Assembly: GCA_017849585.1 (NCBI GenBank)
Contig: JAFIGT010000023.1
Span: 1 to 64,000 of the forward strand
Length of the DNA: 64,000 bases
Direction of reading: 5' to 3'
DNA from: Verrucomicrobium sp.
GTDB lineage: Bacteria > Verrucomicrobiota > Verrucomicrobiia > Methylacidiphilales > UBA1321
In this document: positions 49,734 to 58,324 of the stretch, piece by piece
How positions within the stretch are numbered: the first letter of the stretch is position 1
How the letters are laid out: the number at the start of each line of letters is the position of its first letter
Notes under the pieces: model-generated
Seen by the model: the letters and a program-made list of their open reading frames with translations, nothing else
Databases searched by the model: none
Told to the model about the DNA's origin: nothing
Position numbers and translations under genes: made by a program

Positions 49734-50825
49734 ATGCTGGAACGCTACCGGATCTTCCGCCGTGCGGGCGGAAACTACTACACACGAGACCGTGTCACAG
49801 GGAAATCAGAGAGCCTCGAAACCGCTGATCGCGCCAAGGCCAAGCAGATTCTTGCCGCCAAGAATCAGGCAGTTGAACAGCCTCAACTCAATCGCACGAT
49901 GGCCAAGGCGTACCTGTCGGCCAAGTCCCCCGAGCTTCTCACCCGGACATGGGCCGATGTGATGGAGCATTACATCCAGACCGGGGTGGAATCGACCCGT
50001 GACCGCAAAGACCGCGCCTTCCGCAGCCGTCCGTTTGCTTCATTTCGCACCTTGACGCTGTTCGATACCGAGGCGATTCATTTGCTGACGGTACTGGAGC
50101 ACAAGCAGGCGGGCAATTCGACCAACCATTACCTGCGCCGCATCCATAACTATGCGTTGCACCTGGGCTGGCTCTTATCCCCGGTTATGGCCGATGCCGC
50201 CTGGCCCGAAATCCGCAAAAAGCGGTTTACCGCGATTACCGAGGAAGAGCATCGCTTGATTGTCGCCAAAGAACTCAATATGGAACGCCGCCTTTATTAC
50301 GAAATGCTCTGGGAAACGGGCGGCTCCCAATCCGACATCGCCAATCTGAGTTGGCAGGAAATTGATCTCAAGGAGCAGTCGATTCATTTCGGGCGTCGGA
50401 AACTCGCGAGCAAGGAAGGCGGAGACAGCCTGCTGCGGATCGGGCCGCGCATTAAGGCACTGCTGGATCAGTTACCAAAAGAAGGGTATCTCTTCCCCAA
50501 GATCCAAGCCGAGCAATCAAATCATCGTTCGACGGAGTTTCATCGCCGCTGCAAGACCCTCAAAATCCAAGGTCGCAATCTCCATTCGTACCGCTATGCG
50601 TGGGCGCAACGCGCTCGCGTCGCGGGAATGCCCTTGCGGGAAGCCATGAATCATCTCGGTCACAAGTCCCGCGCCGTTCACATCGCTTATTCGGGCGGAG
50701 CGCAGGTGGCGGTGTTGCCATTGGAATTCTACGAGGCCGAAAAAGAGAAAAAGATCGTGCAGTTTGCCACTGCACAAATCATTGATTCGGCTGCTCAGAA
50801 AACACGGACTTCGCGAAATGGATAA
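49734..50825 (+). CDS. Tyrosine recombinase/integrase with atypical box I
   Basis: The 363-residue protein has an N-terminal arm/core-binding region (residues 1-150) and a catalytic domain with a beta2/3 Lys (RRKLASKEG, near 222), box II HSYRYAWAQRA (His/Arg near 284), LGHKSR (His near 308) and the Tyr nucleophile HIAYSGG near 318. At box I, where Arg is expected in TG-x-R-x-x-E, it has ETGGSQSDIANL near 195, so the first catalytic Arg is absent by simple alignment. It sits beside tRNA-Asn, the classic integration target. No matching attachment repeat is visible to the right. Confidence 0.82.
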   Translation: MLERYRIFRRAGGNYYTRDRVTGKSESLETADRAKAKQILAAKNQAVEQPQLNRTMAKAYLSAKSPELLTRTWADVMEHYIQTGVESTRDRKDRAFRSRPFASFRTLTLFDTEAIHLLTVLEHKQAGNSTNHYLRRIHNYALHLGWLLSPVMADAAWPEIRKKRFTAITEEEHRLIVAKELNMERRLYYEMLWETGGSQSDIANLSWQEIDLKEQSIHFGRRKLASKEGGDSLLRIGPRIKALLDQLPKEGYLFPKIQAEQSNHRSTEFHRRCKTLKIQGRNLHSYRYAWAQRARVAGMPLREAMNHLGHKSRAVHIAYSGGAQVAVLPLEFYEAEKEKKIVQFATAQIIDSAAQKTRTSRNG

Positions 50826-50860
50826 ACGCAGTTCGCTCAATTCAACGGAAGTCAGGGCGA

Positions 50861-51808
50861 CTATACGTCATAGAATTGAGAAATCGCTGCTGCATTCCGG
50901 GTCGTTCTGGCTCTCTTTCTTTCTCGCATTGTTTTTTCAAGTCCCACTGGAAATGATTGGCTATTTTGGCGAAACTCCAGCGGCGTCTGTCCCGTTATTT
51001 TCCGGAATACGCTGCTAAAGTATTGGCTTGAAGAAAATCCGGTGTCCATGGCTATTGCCGTAACCGACGCCGTTGATTCGATCAATAACTCCTGAGCTCG
51101 TTCAATTCGGATCCGGACGTAGTAGTCATTGGGCGTCATCCCTGTTTCCATCTTAAAGATTGAGAACAAATAACTACGACTAAAACCCATATGTTTTATG
51201 AGGTCAGGCATCTGAATAGGGTTTTGGACGTGCTGCCGAAGATAATTCTTGGCAGCAGTAATTACTGCTGTTGGCTCCCCTGGCGGTGTTGCCACCAAGC
51301 AGCAAATCGCTTCCATGATAACCGAACAGGCAAGAGTGCGGAGGTTAGCCTTAGCTAAAGGGTTCTTTTCGTCCCGTTCAAATCCTAATTTTGCTACGAC
51401 CATGCGATTCAGATGCGCCATCAGTTCTCGGCCAAATGGAGCCACTGCTGAGGCGGATTTAGAAAGTACGCTATTGATGAAATATATGTCTTGTTTCGTG
51501 AAGGTGGTATTCTTGCCGCACTGGCGACATTCAGGATTAATAAAAACTCCACATATACTGGATGGTTTCCGGATCGAACGCACAGCACGATGAACAACGC
51601 CCGGAGGAACAACGATAAAATGTCCTCCGGTGACTTCCTTTGTAGCGTCGTCTTGGAATTCCCAAGCGGTTGCACCTTCAATGACAAACACCAGTTCAAA
51701 GGCGCGATGAGAATGCCAGTCTTCCGTATTCTGTGCTATGCGAGTGCTCGTCGTGCCAATTTGGGGTACCAACGGCATCCCGAGTTTCTCACCGGGTAAA
51801 ATTTCCAT
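50861..51808 (-). CDS. AraC-family transcriptional regulator
   Basis: The 315-residue product (from the ATG at 51808; an ATG at 51877 adds 23 odd residues) has an N-terminal cupin (DWHSHRAFELVFVIEG; HFIVVPPGVVHRA) and the C-terminal double helix-turn-helix: IQMPDLIKHMGFSRSYLFSIFKMETGMTPNDYYVRIRIERAQELL, then VTAIAMDTGFSSSQYFSSVFRKITGQTPLEFR. It diverges from the FAH-family enzyme at 52075 and probably regulates it in response to a sugar or sugar acid. Base composition here looks more A+T-rich than the flanks, fitting an island. Confidence 0.85.
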   Translation of the reverse strand: MEILPGEKLGMPLVPQIGTTSTRIAQNTEDWHSHRAFELVFVIEGATAWEFQDDATKEVTGGHFIVVPPGVVHRAVRSIRKPSSICGVFINPECRQCGKNTTFTKQDIYFINSVLSKSASAVAPFGRELMAHLNRMVVAKLGFERDEKNPLAKANLRTLACSVIMEAICCLVATPPGEPTAVITAAKNYLRQHVQNPIQMPDLIKHMGFSRSYLFSIFKMETGMTPNDYYVRIRIERAQELLIESTASVTAIAMDTGFSSSQYFSSVFRKITGQTPLEFRQNSQSFPVGLEKTMRERKRARTTRNAAAISQFYDV

Positions 51809-52074
51809 CTTGTACGAATAATGGTACCGTTGTTCAGAATAGTCCAGTGAACTATTCCGCAATACGTAACAGCACATTGAGCATATATTTGGGACGATGC
51901 TATGGGAAAAACTAATTTGGTTCTCTCATTTGCCAGCCAATGAGGCTTCCCTCTACTATATCGCCGGCTCAAACAAGCAACGGATCACTCAAAACTCCTT
52001 TCCAAACCTTTCCCAATTTGAATTTCCATGGACCGTATAGATCCGGGTCCACCATTTGGCATGACAATTAAACT

Positions 52075-53010
52075 GTGAAACTCTACAAAACAATAATGGG
52101 GGCTCTTCTGGAGAGCGATGGGGAGTATTTCCAAGTTAACTCGTTTGAGTGGGATTCTCTGATAAATCGTGATGACCTTTTCGAATTTCTTAATGTCATC
52201 AAGCGAAACGCGAGACGGGTTAAAATGCCAAACGGCGTGATTCGTGGATCTCTTCTGCTTCCGCCAATCGGGACCCAAGAGGTCTGGGCCGGCAGCGCAA
52301 ACTACACATCAAGCCGTATTGCGCAAATCAAAGAGAATGAAGCCACAGGCGCGGCGTTCTTCTATCGGCGCGCGTACTACTCTGAACGGCCACAACTCTT
52401 TTTCAAAGCCCCCCATTATCGTGTCGTTGGTTCAGAAGCTCTCATTCGGTTTAGGCGCGATTCAGCTTGGAACTTCCCTGAACCCGAACTCACTATTTTT
52501 GCAAGCAGCAGTGGCAAAATCGTTGCTTATACCATAGGCAATGATATGAGTTCCGGTAGTCTCTGTGACGAAAATTTATTATATCTTCCCCAAGCCAAAA
52601 TTCACGACTCTTGCGCGGGACTTGGCCCATGTCTATTGGTCACGCAGGAACCTCTCGACTTGGACACACGCATCACGATGGCTATTTTGAGAAATGAGAA
52701 GACCGTTTTTTCCGGGGAGACGCAGCTCAAATTTATCAAGCGTCCCCTTGAGGATATGGTCGAATACCTTTTTCGGGAAACATCCTTTTCCAAAGGAGTT
52801 TTTCTCATGACTGGCGCGGGCGTTATTCCTACGCCCGAATTCACACTCCAGTCTGGAGACCGAATTTCCATTACCATCGACGGAATCGGAACTTTAATTA
52901 ACGTCGCTACATCGCTGCAATCCACGTCACGTCCCTTTAGCGTACGTCGGAGCCGCTCATCTACTGCTCCGGCATGCGATAAACTCGCGCTTCAAGATCA
53001 CGTGATCTAA
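52075..53010 (+). CDS. FAH-family 2-keto-3-deoxy sugar acid dehydratase/hydrolase
   Basis: The 311-residue protein belongs to the fumarylacetoacetase family and most resembles 2-keto-3-deoxy-D-arabinonate dehydratases: MKLYKTIMGALLESDGEYF at the start, PQLFFKAPHYRVVG, WNFPEPELTIF (metal-binding Glu residues), YTIGNDMSSGSLCDENLLYLPQAKIHDSCAGLGPCLL. Such enzymes work in oxidative pentose or deoxyhexose pathways in the cytoplasm. The start is a GTG at 52075; this matches the family N-terminus better than any ATG. The last 25 residues (after SLQSTSRPFSV) look divergent and may reflect disruption by the IS remnant that follows. Confidence 0.78.
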   Translation: MKLYKTIMGALLESDGEYFQVNSFEWDSLINRDDLFEFLNVIKRNARRVKMPNGVIRGSLLLPPIGTQEVWAGSANYTSSRIAQIKENEATGAAFFYRRAYYSERPQLFFKAPHYRVVGSEALIRFRRDSAWNFPEPELTIFASSSGKIVAYTIGNDMSSGSLCDENLLYLPQAKIHDSCAGLGPCLLVTQEPLDLDTRITMAILRNEKTVFSGETQLKFIKRPLEDMVEYLFRETSFSKGVFLMTGAGVIPTPEFTLQSGDRISITIDGIGTLINVATSLQSTSRPFSVRRSRSSTAPACDKLALQDHVI

Positions 53011-53065
53011 GCCCCCTCAAATCTTCATAATATTCCTCTTGCCCAAACTCTGCCCGAAGCACTGA

Positions 53066-53194
53066 CAGAACGGCTACTGCAAGAACTTCAACGGATCACT
53101 GTGCGACGAGTGCCTCGACCACGAACTCATGTTGTCTATGGCCAAAGCCCGCGTCATCGTTACCGACTACAAGGACTACTATAACGTGTCTTAA
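53066..53194 (+). pseudogene. IS3-family OrfB C-terminal remnant
   Basis: Reading from 53066, the frame encodes FNGSLCDECLDHEL and KARVIV...DYYNV before TAA at 53192-53194. This corresponds to the FNGSLRDECLNHEL...YN block of IS3 OrfB transposases. A stop lies immediately upstream (53063) and the canonical Arg of SLRDEC is Cys, so it is a dead remnant of about 42 codons. Its TAA overlaps the end of the sialate esterase gene. It marks an old insertion at the right side of the integrase island. Confidence 0.65.
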
Positions 53195-55245
53195 AATTTT
53201 TTATTGAATGTTATCGCAGGAAAATCATCCGTGCGGAAAGGCACTGCGGGTAATCCCGCCTTGTTATACAAGTTGCATGTCGGGTTATTCGCCCACGCAT
53301 AACGCACTGCGACAGGCTTGGCCACTTCCGGCGATGAGACCACAACGGTTTCGTTTTCGATCTTTGCATTTGCCCATTTCCAGTGTCTGTCTCCGCCGCA
53401 AATGGCAAAGCCTTCGAGCTCGCTGTTGGGCGAGTTGCGCACGAGCGGCTTGGTCTCGTTGTTAAGCGACTTGACGAGGTACGTATCGCCCAGCGGCTTC
53501 ACGACGAGTCCGTTGTCGGCATGGGTGAAGGCGACGCGGATCTTGTCACCCTCGACGTTCATCGATTTGTAGACTGGGCCGGAGCATTCGATCTTCTGGC
53601 CGTAGTCCTTCGCCAGCGCGATCAAGGCCAAGCGGTCGCCGACGTCCTTTTTGTTGCGCGGATGGATGTCTCCCTCTTCGCCGATATCGATCAGGTTCGC
53701 CTGGCCAGAATTTGGAAGGGAGAGCGCCATCGACTGCGCTTCACGCAGTTCAGCCCACGCACTTTCGCCGGGGACGTTCTTCTTCGGCGTGAAGTTGGCG
53801 AGTTGGCACCAGTAGAACGGGAAGTCACCCTGACCCCAGCGTGAACGCCAGTCTTTGATCATGAGCGGAAACGCGGTGCGGTACTGGTAGGCGCGCCCGA
53901 CATTGGCTTCACCCTGATACCAGACAGCGCCCTGCATGGCGTAAGGGATCAGCGGGTTGAGCATCGCGTTGAAGAGATGCGCCGGGTAGTACTGCAATCC
54001 GCCGAGCTTGGCCGGTTGCACTGGATAAGCGGCCTGCGCCTCCGTAGAGAGCGGTTTGGGGAAGGTGTACTCGACCTTGGCCAGCCATTCGCCTGCGAGC
54101 GTCACGGGACCGGCGCGGAAGTTGTCTGCAGAGGCGAGCGACGGCTTGCTGTTGGGATTAAAGATGCGAATGGCGAGGGTGTTGTCGCCCTCCTTTACCA
54201 AGCTGGGGGGAACGCTGTACTGGCGGGAGCTGACGCTACCCGCCTCCGGCGTGGTGGGAAGCGTGGCCCCGATCTTTTGTCCATTCCAGTAGACGGTGTC
54301 GTAATCGGAGAGAACGGGAAGATCGATGCGGAGAGTTTTCCCGGCGAGCTCGGGTCCGAGCGTCATGGTGCGGCGAATCCAGAGGGCGCCTGCCGCATCG
54401 GCCAACTTATCGCCATCGGCCGGGAGGTTCACCTTTTTCCAATCTACCGTCGGAGTGTCGGGCGCTGCATTCGCCGTCACGGACGGCTTGTCGGCGCGGG
54501 CATTCGCCTCTTCCCATTCGGAATACTTGGCAAGGAAATCTCGCAGGCGTTGCGGGAATGTAGCCTCGTCACTGAGCTTCTGGTCGATCGACTGTTGGAG
54601 CGCGTCGAAGGTGCGGAGCGCTTCGATGCTGGTCCATGCTTCGGACGGCGTGCCGCCCCAGGAGGTGTGAACGAGGCCGACGGGAACCTTGAGTGTGTTC
54701 TGCAATTTTTTGCCGAAGAAGTAGCCGACTGCGGTGAACTTGCCGGTTGTCTCTGGTCCGGCGAGGGTCCAGGTGCCTTCGCACGCGTCGAGCGGAGTGA
54801 CGGAAGTGGCCTTCTTCACTAGGAACTGGCGCAACAGTGGATTGGCGGAATTGGCGATCTCGGTTTCGCCCCCGAGAGTGTTGACGACGATCCACTCCAT
54901 GTTGGACTGGCCGGAACAGAGCCACACTTCGCCGACGAGCACATCGGCCACGGTGATCTTGTTCTTGCCTTCAACGACGAGTTCGAATGGCCCCTGGGCC
55001 TTCGTGGCGAGGTTCAGGTTCACCCGCCATTTGCCGTCTTGACCGGTCGTTGCTTCGGCCTTTTCACCGTCGAGTGTGACGGTGACTTTTTCATCCGGAT
55101 CGGCCTTGCCCCACACCGGCACTTTCGGCGATTTTTGCAGCACCGCGTGATCGGAAAAGATGGAGGGAAGGATGACATCAGCCTGGAGCGGAAGAACGGT
55201 TCCGGCTACTAGACCAACCACGAGGAATGAATATGCGAATTTCAT
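53191..55245 (-). CDS. Secreted sialate O-acetylesterase-like enzyme
   Basis: The 684-residue protein has a signal peptide (MKFAYSFLVVGLVAGTVLPLQA). It has an N-terminal beta domain (SDHAVLQKSPKVPVWG), the SGNH-hydrolase block LCSGQSNMEW near residues 111-120 (Ser nucleophile), VGLVHTSWGGTPSEAWTS, an inserted jelly-roll domain, and the late AWAELREAQSM and GDIHPRNKKDVGDRL with the catalytic Asp/His. This is the full architecture of sialate O-acetylesterases, many of which act on acetylated plant or bacterial polysaccharides. It is monocistronic here; a decayed DapA-like fragment precedes it. Confidence 0.88.
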   Translation of the reverse strand: MKFAYSFLVVGLVAGTVLPLQADVILPSIFSDHAVLQKSPKVPVWGKADPDEKVTVTLDGEKAEATTGQDGKWRVNLNLATKAQGPFELVVEGKNKITVADVLVGEVWLCSGQSNMEWIVVNTLGGETEIANSANPLLRQFLVKKATSVTPLDACEGTWTLAGPETTGKFTAVGYFFGKKLQNTLKVPVGLVHTSWGGTPSEAWTSIEALRTFDALQQSIDQKLSDEATFPQRLRDFLAKYSEWEEANARADKPSVTANAAPDTPTVDWKKVNLPADGDKLADAAGALWIRRTMTLGPELAGKTLRIDLPVLSDYDTVYWNGQKIGATLPTTPEAGSVSSRQYSVPPSLVKEGDNTLAIRIFNPNSKPSLASADNFRAGPVTLAGEWLAKVEYTFPKPLSTEAQAAYPVQPAKLGGLQYYPAHLFNAMLNPLIPYAMQGAVWYQGEANVGRAYQYRTAFPLMIKDWRSRWGQGDFPFYWCQLANFTPKKNVPGESAWAELREAQSMALSLPNSGQANLIDIGEEGDIHPRNKKDVGDRLALIALAKDYGQKIECSGPVYKSMNVEGDKIRVAFTHADNGLVVKPLGDTYLVKSLNNETKPLVRNSPNSELEGFAICGGDRHWKWANAKIENETVVVSSPEVAKPVAVRYAWANNPTCNLYNKAGLPAVPFRTDDFPAITFNKKF

Positions 55246-55260
55246 AGTATATAAGAGTTA

Positions 55261-55459
55261 AAAGCGGCATGGAAATTTTTTCTGCCGCGCGAAGAAAAAA
55301 CTCCAGAATTTCGTCGGCACTACCCAGAGCAAGCACGTCATGGACTCCTTTTCTTTTCAACCAAGAAATATGCCTGGACAGTGCGGCCACCTTCGGGTCT
55401 CCCCGCTCATCCGTTGGAATCCAAAGAGCAACGTGAATGCTATAACGGGGAGCAGGCAT
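55261..55459 (-). pseudogene. Truncated DapA/aldolase-family fragment
   Basis: Starting at the ATG at 55459 the frame encodes about 50 residues of the N-terminus of a dihydrodipicolinate synthase-family protein (VALWIPTDERGD, HISWLKRKGVHDVLALGSADE). It then loses similarity and runs on into the start of the esterase gene in another frame. The family's GSTGE motif is GSADE. The missing 250 residues, including the catalytic Lys, make it non-functional. An intact family member lies at 57296-58255 but is not a close copy. Confidence 0.6.
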
Positions 55460-55477
55460 AGGGAAAGAAGCGGTAAT

Positions 55478-55594
55478 TAGTATTACTTTGTTAGATTTTT
55501 AAAACTCCCTCTCAAAACCAACATTAGCCTGTTTTCAGGCCGAGAGGCTTAACGTCATTTTCAGAGTCAAAATCAAGCTAACAAAGTAATACTA
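55478..55594. repeat. 117-bp element bounded by perfect 17-bp inverted repeats
   Basis: TAGTATTACTTTGTTAG (55478-55494) and its exact complement (55578-55594) bound 83 bp that contain a hairpin GCCTG-TTTT-CAGGC. The outermost base pairs are TA on both sides, so a 113-bp unit with 15-bp ends duplicated at TA, as in IS630/mariner-type MITEs, is possible. Alternatively it is a pair of operator sites or a structured leader. Confidence 0.6.
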
Positions 55595-55700
55595 GAGAGC
55601 CGCACATTATGGATAAAATACGGCGGAAAATAGAAGCTTGCAATAACATTTTAGCAAACATCCTAAAAACACCCCACCGACTATCTTTTTCGATAGAAAA

Positions 55701-56756
55701 TTAAGACGGTCCGTGCCCCGACGAGGCTCGGAGATTTTCCAAAATGGGAACTGAGATCACCGGCGAGAACGCTTTTCCCGTCAGTTGCCTGAATAGGAGA
55801 GCGCTTGCCGCTGCTGCTAGTTCGCTCTGAGAAGCGCCCACGCAGGATAGCGACGGTTCAAGAAACGGGGCAATTTCATAGTCCCCTACACCAATGACGG
55901 CAACATCCTTGGGGACGCGCTGTCCAACTTCCTTGAGTGCTCGAAAAGCCCCGACAGCCAGCGCATCGGAAACGGCATAAAGCCCGTCGCATCGAGCCTT
56001 GGTCTTCAAGTATTGCAGCATCGCATTGTATCCGGCTTCCTCGGAAAGGTGGTTGGCGATAATCTCACGTGCCGGACGACCTGAGAGTTCTGCGCTACGG
56101 TGCAAAAAGCTTTCCACGCGATTTTGGGTTGACTGAGTCAAGGGATGCCCGTGAATCACGGCGAGATGTGAACGCTTTTTTTCGACCAAAATCTCTGCTG
56201 GTCGTGCCCCGGAACCACGCTCTTCAAAGACGCTTGGAAGATTGGAAATCAACCTGTTTACGATAACTGCCGGATAGGGCAGCTGAGTACGAGAAAGAAA
56301 CTGATCGTCCTCTGCCGTCGTATTGAGGAGAATGGCTGCATTGAATCGGTCACCCGTCAAAAGTCCCGGCAATTCGAGCAGTTTTCCAGCAGTGAACATT
56401 TCGATCATCAGCGAAAACGTATAGTTGAGTGTGTATCGGGGCGCAAGAATTTGAGTTTGCAGCGTACGAGTAAAGTGCCCCACAAGCTGAATGGGCGCTT
56501 CAAAGCTAGTCACCAAGGCGATAATGACATTGTTCTTGGTCTGTTCGTTGTTGCGCAAACGCCGAGCATTGATATTCGGCAGGTAACCAAGTTTCGCGGC
56601 AACTTCACGAATTTTTCGGGCAGTTTCAGGGGGAATACGTCGCTCAAGCTGTCGGTTATTGAGCACACTGGAGACCGACCCAAGCGAGACCTTGGCTTGG
56701 GCAGCGATATCCCGCAGGCTGATGCGACGCGAGGGAGTATGGTTGGAAGCCGGCAT
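55701..56756 (-). CDS. LacI-family transcriptional regulator, locus E/F
   Basis: The 351-residue protein has a helix-turn-helix (SLRDIAAQAKVSLGSVSSVLNNR, residues 13-35), LGYLPNINARRLRNNEQTKNNVIIALVTS, and a sensor domain with SHLAVIHGHPLTQ, GLYAVSDALAVGAFRAL and VPKDVAVIGVGDYEIAPFLEPSLSCV. It is on the same strand as the rhamnosidase-to-DapA gene series but separated by 539 bp, so it has its own promoter. It may control that series or the sialate esterase. The effector is unknown. Confidence 0.88.
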   Translation of the reverse strand: MPASNHTPSRRISLRDIAAQAKVSLGSVSSVLNNRQLERRIPPETARKIREVAAKLGYLPNINARRLRNNEQTKNNVIIALVTSFEAPIQLVGHFTRTLQTQILAPRYTLNYTFSLMIEMFTAGKLLELPGLLTGDRFNAAILLNTTAEDDQFLSRTQLPYPAVIVNRLISNLPSVFEERGSGARPAEILVEKKRSHLAVIHGHPLTQSTQNRVESFLHRSAELSGRPAREIIANHLSEEAGYNAMLQYLKTKARCDGLYAVSDALAVGAFRALKEVGQRVPKDVAVIGVGDYEIAPFLEPSLSCVGASQSELAAAASALLFRQLTGKAFSPVISVPILENLRASSGHGPS

Positions 56757-57044
56757 GTGCGTAACCGTTGTTTAAAAATGCGCTGGACATGGAAGAACGT
56801 CAAGCGGGCAAAAAACTGATCCAAGATAATTGGTCGAGAAAGCTTGATTTGGTTTTACCGAAGGGAAGCGGTAAATCCGGAGTTGGGCCTGAAGACTTTT
56901 TCGGGTACCCCGCTAAATAGAAATCACAGGACTGCTGGTATTCTGTCTTAAGCGTATGTCATCGGCGCCATTCTTTTAACATGGCGATAAGCGCCGTCCG
57001 AGTTCTGATTTCCGCATGCTGACTGGCTATTCAATGGTGACGAT

Positions 57045-57060
57045 AGGATAACGGTATCCT
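57045..57060. promoter_or_regulatory. LacI-operator-like palindrome in a 539-bp gap
   Basis: AGGATAACGGTATCCT pairs at seven of eight positions around a CG centre. It lies about 290 bp upstream of the LacI start and about 235 bp past the end of the DapA-family gene, inside the gene-free region 56757-57295. A minus-strand frame of about 80 codons is open from about 57290 to the stop near 57030 but matches nothing I recognise. Nothing else is seen in the gap. Confidence 0.4.
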
Positions 57061-57295
57061 CTCATTGAATGTTATATTGAATCCCGCACAATGGTTGTTG
57101 GACATCTTCGAGGGAATTTCAACCGACAGATGTCCTATGATTTTTAAGATATGGTTTGACTTCTCTGCACGCATGACCGGAACAGGGCCAAGCTCTATCA
57201 TTTGTAAGCCCCATGGGCTAATGAATCCGGGTGATGTAGAATACGCTTCACGGCTCCCGTTTCTAAGATCTTGAGACCTTCTGTTTTTTGAACGA

Positions 57296-58255
57296 CTACT
57301 GATTCAATTTGGCAAGTAGGTGATGAAGCTGATCTAGGGCCTCGCGATCACTGATGGTCAATTGGGAGGCATCCATCCAGCGGCATTCCGTTGCGTTACC
57401 AAGTACAGAACGTAGAAAGTATTTGGCGCTGGCTGGATAGCGGGCTCCCAACACAACGGAAACCGGTCCGATGATGTGTTGCAATAATTCAGCCCGCTTC
57501 GGATCTTTATTCCACAGATGACACAGGGTCGAGAGTTCCGCGCAGGCTCCACCGGCGGCAATACCGCTGTAGCCTCGTCCTCCTATCCGTAATGATGCGA
57601 GCAACGTGGGATTGTCGGCGGCATAAATTCCCAATCGGGTATGCCGGGCTGCTTTGACCTTCAGCGCAAAATCAACGGGACGGCAACTGGTTTCCTTATA
57701 GAAAACGAATCGTCCCGTCTTCGCGAGATCATGGACAAGTTCGGGAGAGAGTAACCGCTTATAGGGTACCGGGCATTCATAAAGCCCCAGATCGATATCC
57801 GAGGCTTCGGACAAGATGGTATCCACACAAGACCGGAAGGCGGATTCACTTTGCTCGGCAAGGGTCCCTTGATTGGTCAGAAGAACCCAGGCGGCGGGAC
57901 CGGCGTCGACCAGTACCTTGAGTTGTTCGATGAGTTCAAACGGTGAAGCCCCCAAAGCTCCCGAGGCGACCACGGGTATCCGATCGCCAGCCTGTCGGAC
58001 GGCCCGACGGATCAGTTCTTTACGTTCCTTGAGTGACAAGTGAAAAATTTCACTCGACAGGCAAGATGCAAATAAACCCGAAGCTCCATTTTCAATATAC
58101 CATTCGATGAGCCGTTCATAGGCAGCCCAATCAATTTTTCGATCCTTGTCGAAAGGGGTCAGGATAACGGGCCAGACACCGCCCGGCAGAGCCGGCAGGG
58201 CCTTGTCGAAGGTGGGGGATGAGGTGGAACGAGCTTTTATTTCGAGGTCTTGCAT
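57296..58255 (-). CDS. Dihydrodipicolinate synthase-family aldolase/lyase
   Basis: The 319-residue protein is a class I aldolase of the DapA/NanA family: GGVWPVILTPFDKDRKIDW, GASGLFASCLSSEI (in place of GTTGE), IPVVASGALG, LYECPVPYK near 160 (catalytic Tyr region) and FVFYKETS near 187 (Schiff-base Lys). The altered GTTGE loop points away from lysine biosynthesis and toward a keto-sugar acid or related substrate. It is 69 bp downstream of the PEP-CTERM gene, the last of a six-gene same-strand series starting with the rhamnosidase, so it may cleave a deoxy-sugar acid from that pathway. Confidence 0.82.
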   Translation of the reverse strand: MQDLEIKARSTSSPTFDKALPALPGGVWPVILTPFDKDRKIDWAAYERLIEWYIENGASGLFASCLSSEIFHLSLKERKELIRRAVRQAGDRIPVVASGALGASPFELIEQLKVLVDAGPAAWVLLTNQGTLAEQSESAFRSCVDTILSEASDIDLGLYECPVPYKRLLSPELVHDLAKTGRFVFYKETSCRPVDFALKVKAARHTRLGIYAADNPTLLASLRIGGRGYSGIAAGGACAELSTLCHLWNKDPKRAELLQHIIGPVSVVLGARYPASAKYFLRSVLGNATECRWMDASQLTISDREALDQLHHLLAKLNQ

Positions 58256-58324
58256 GGAGCCCTATAAGCCGGAACAAAATGGACGAAGGTCGACCTGTCT
58301 TGGTAATTGTTGGTAAAATGTATT

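Noticed and set aside
55245-55254. TATACT box directly against the esterase start as a fourth leaderless promoter
   Set aside because: No acceptable -35 lies 17 nt upstream (TTCCAT) and no operator palindrome overlaps it.
57065-57274. 69-codon plus-strand frame
   Set aside because: No family, no promoter or ribosome site, and low-complexity context in a gene-free gap.
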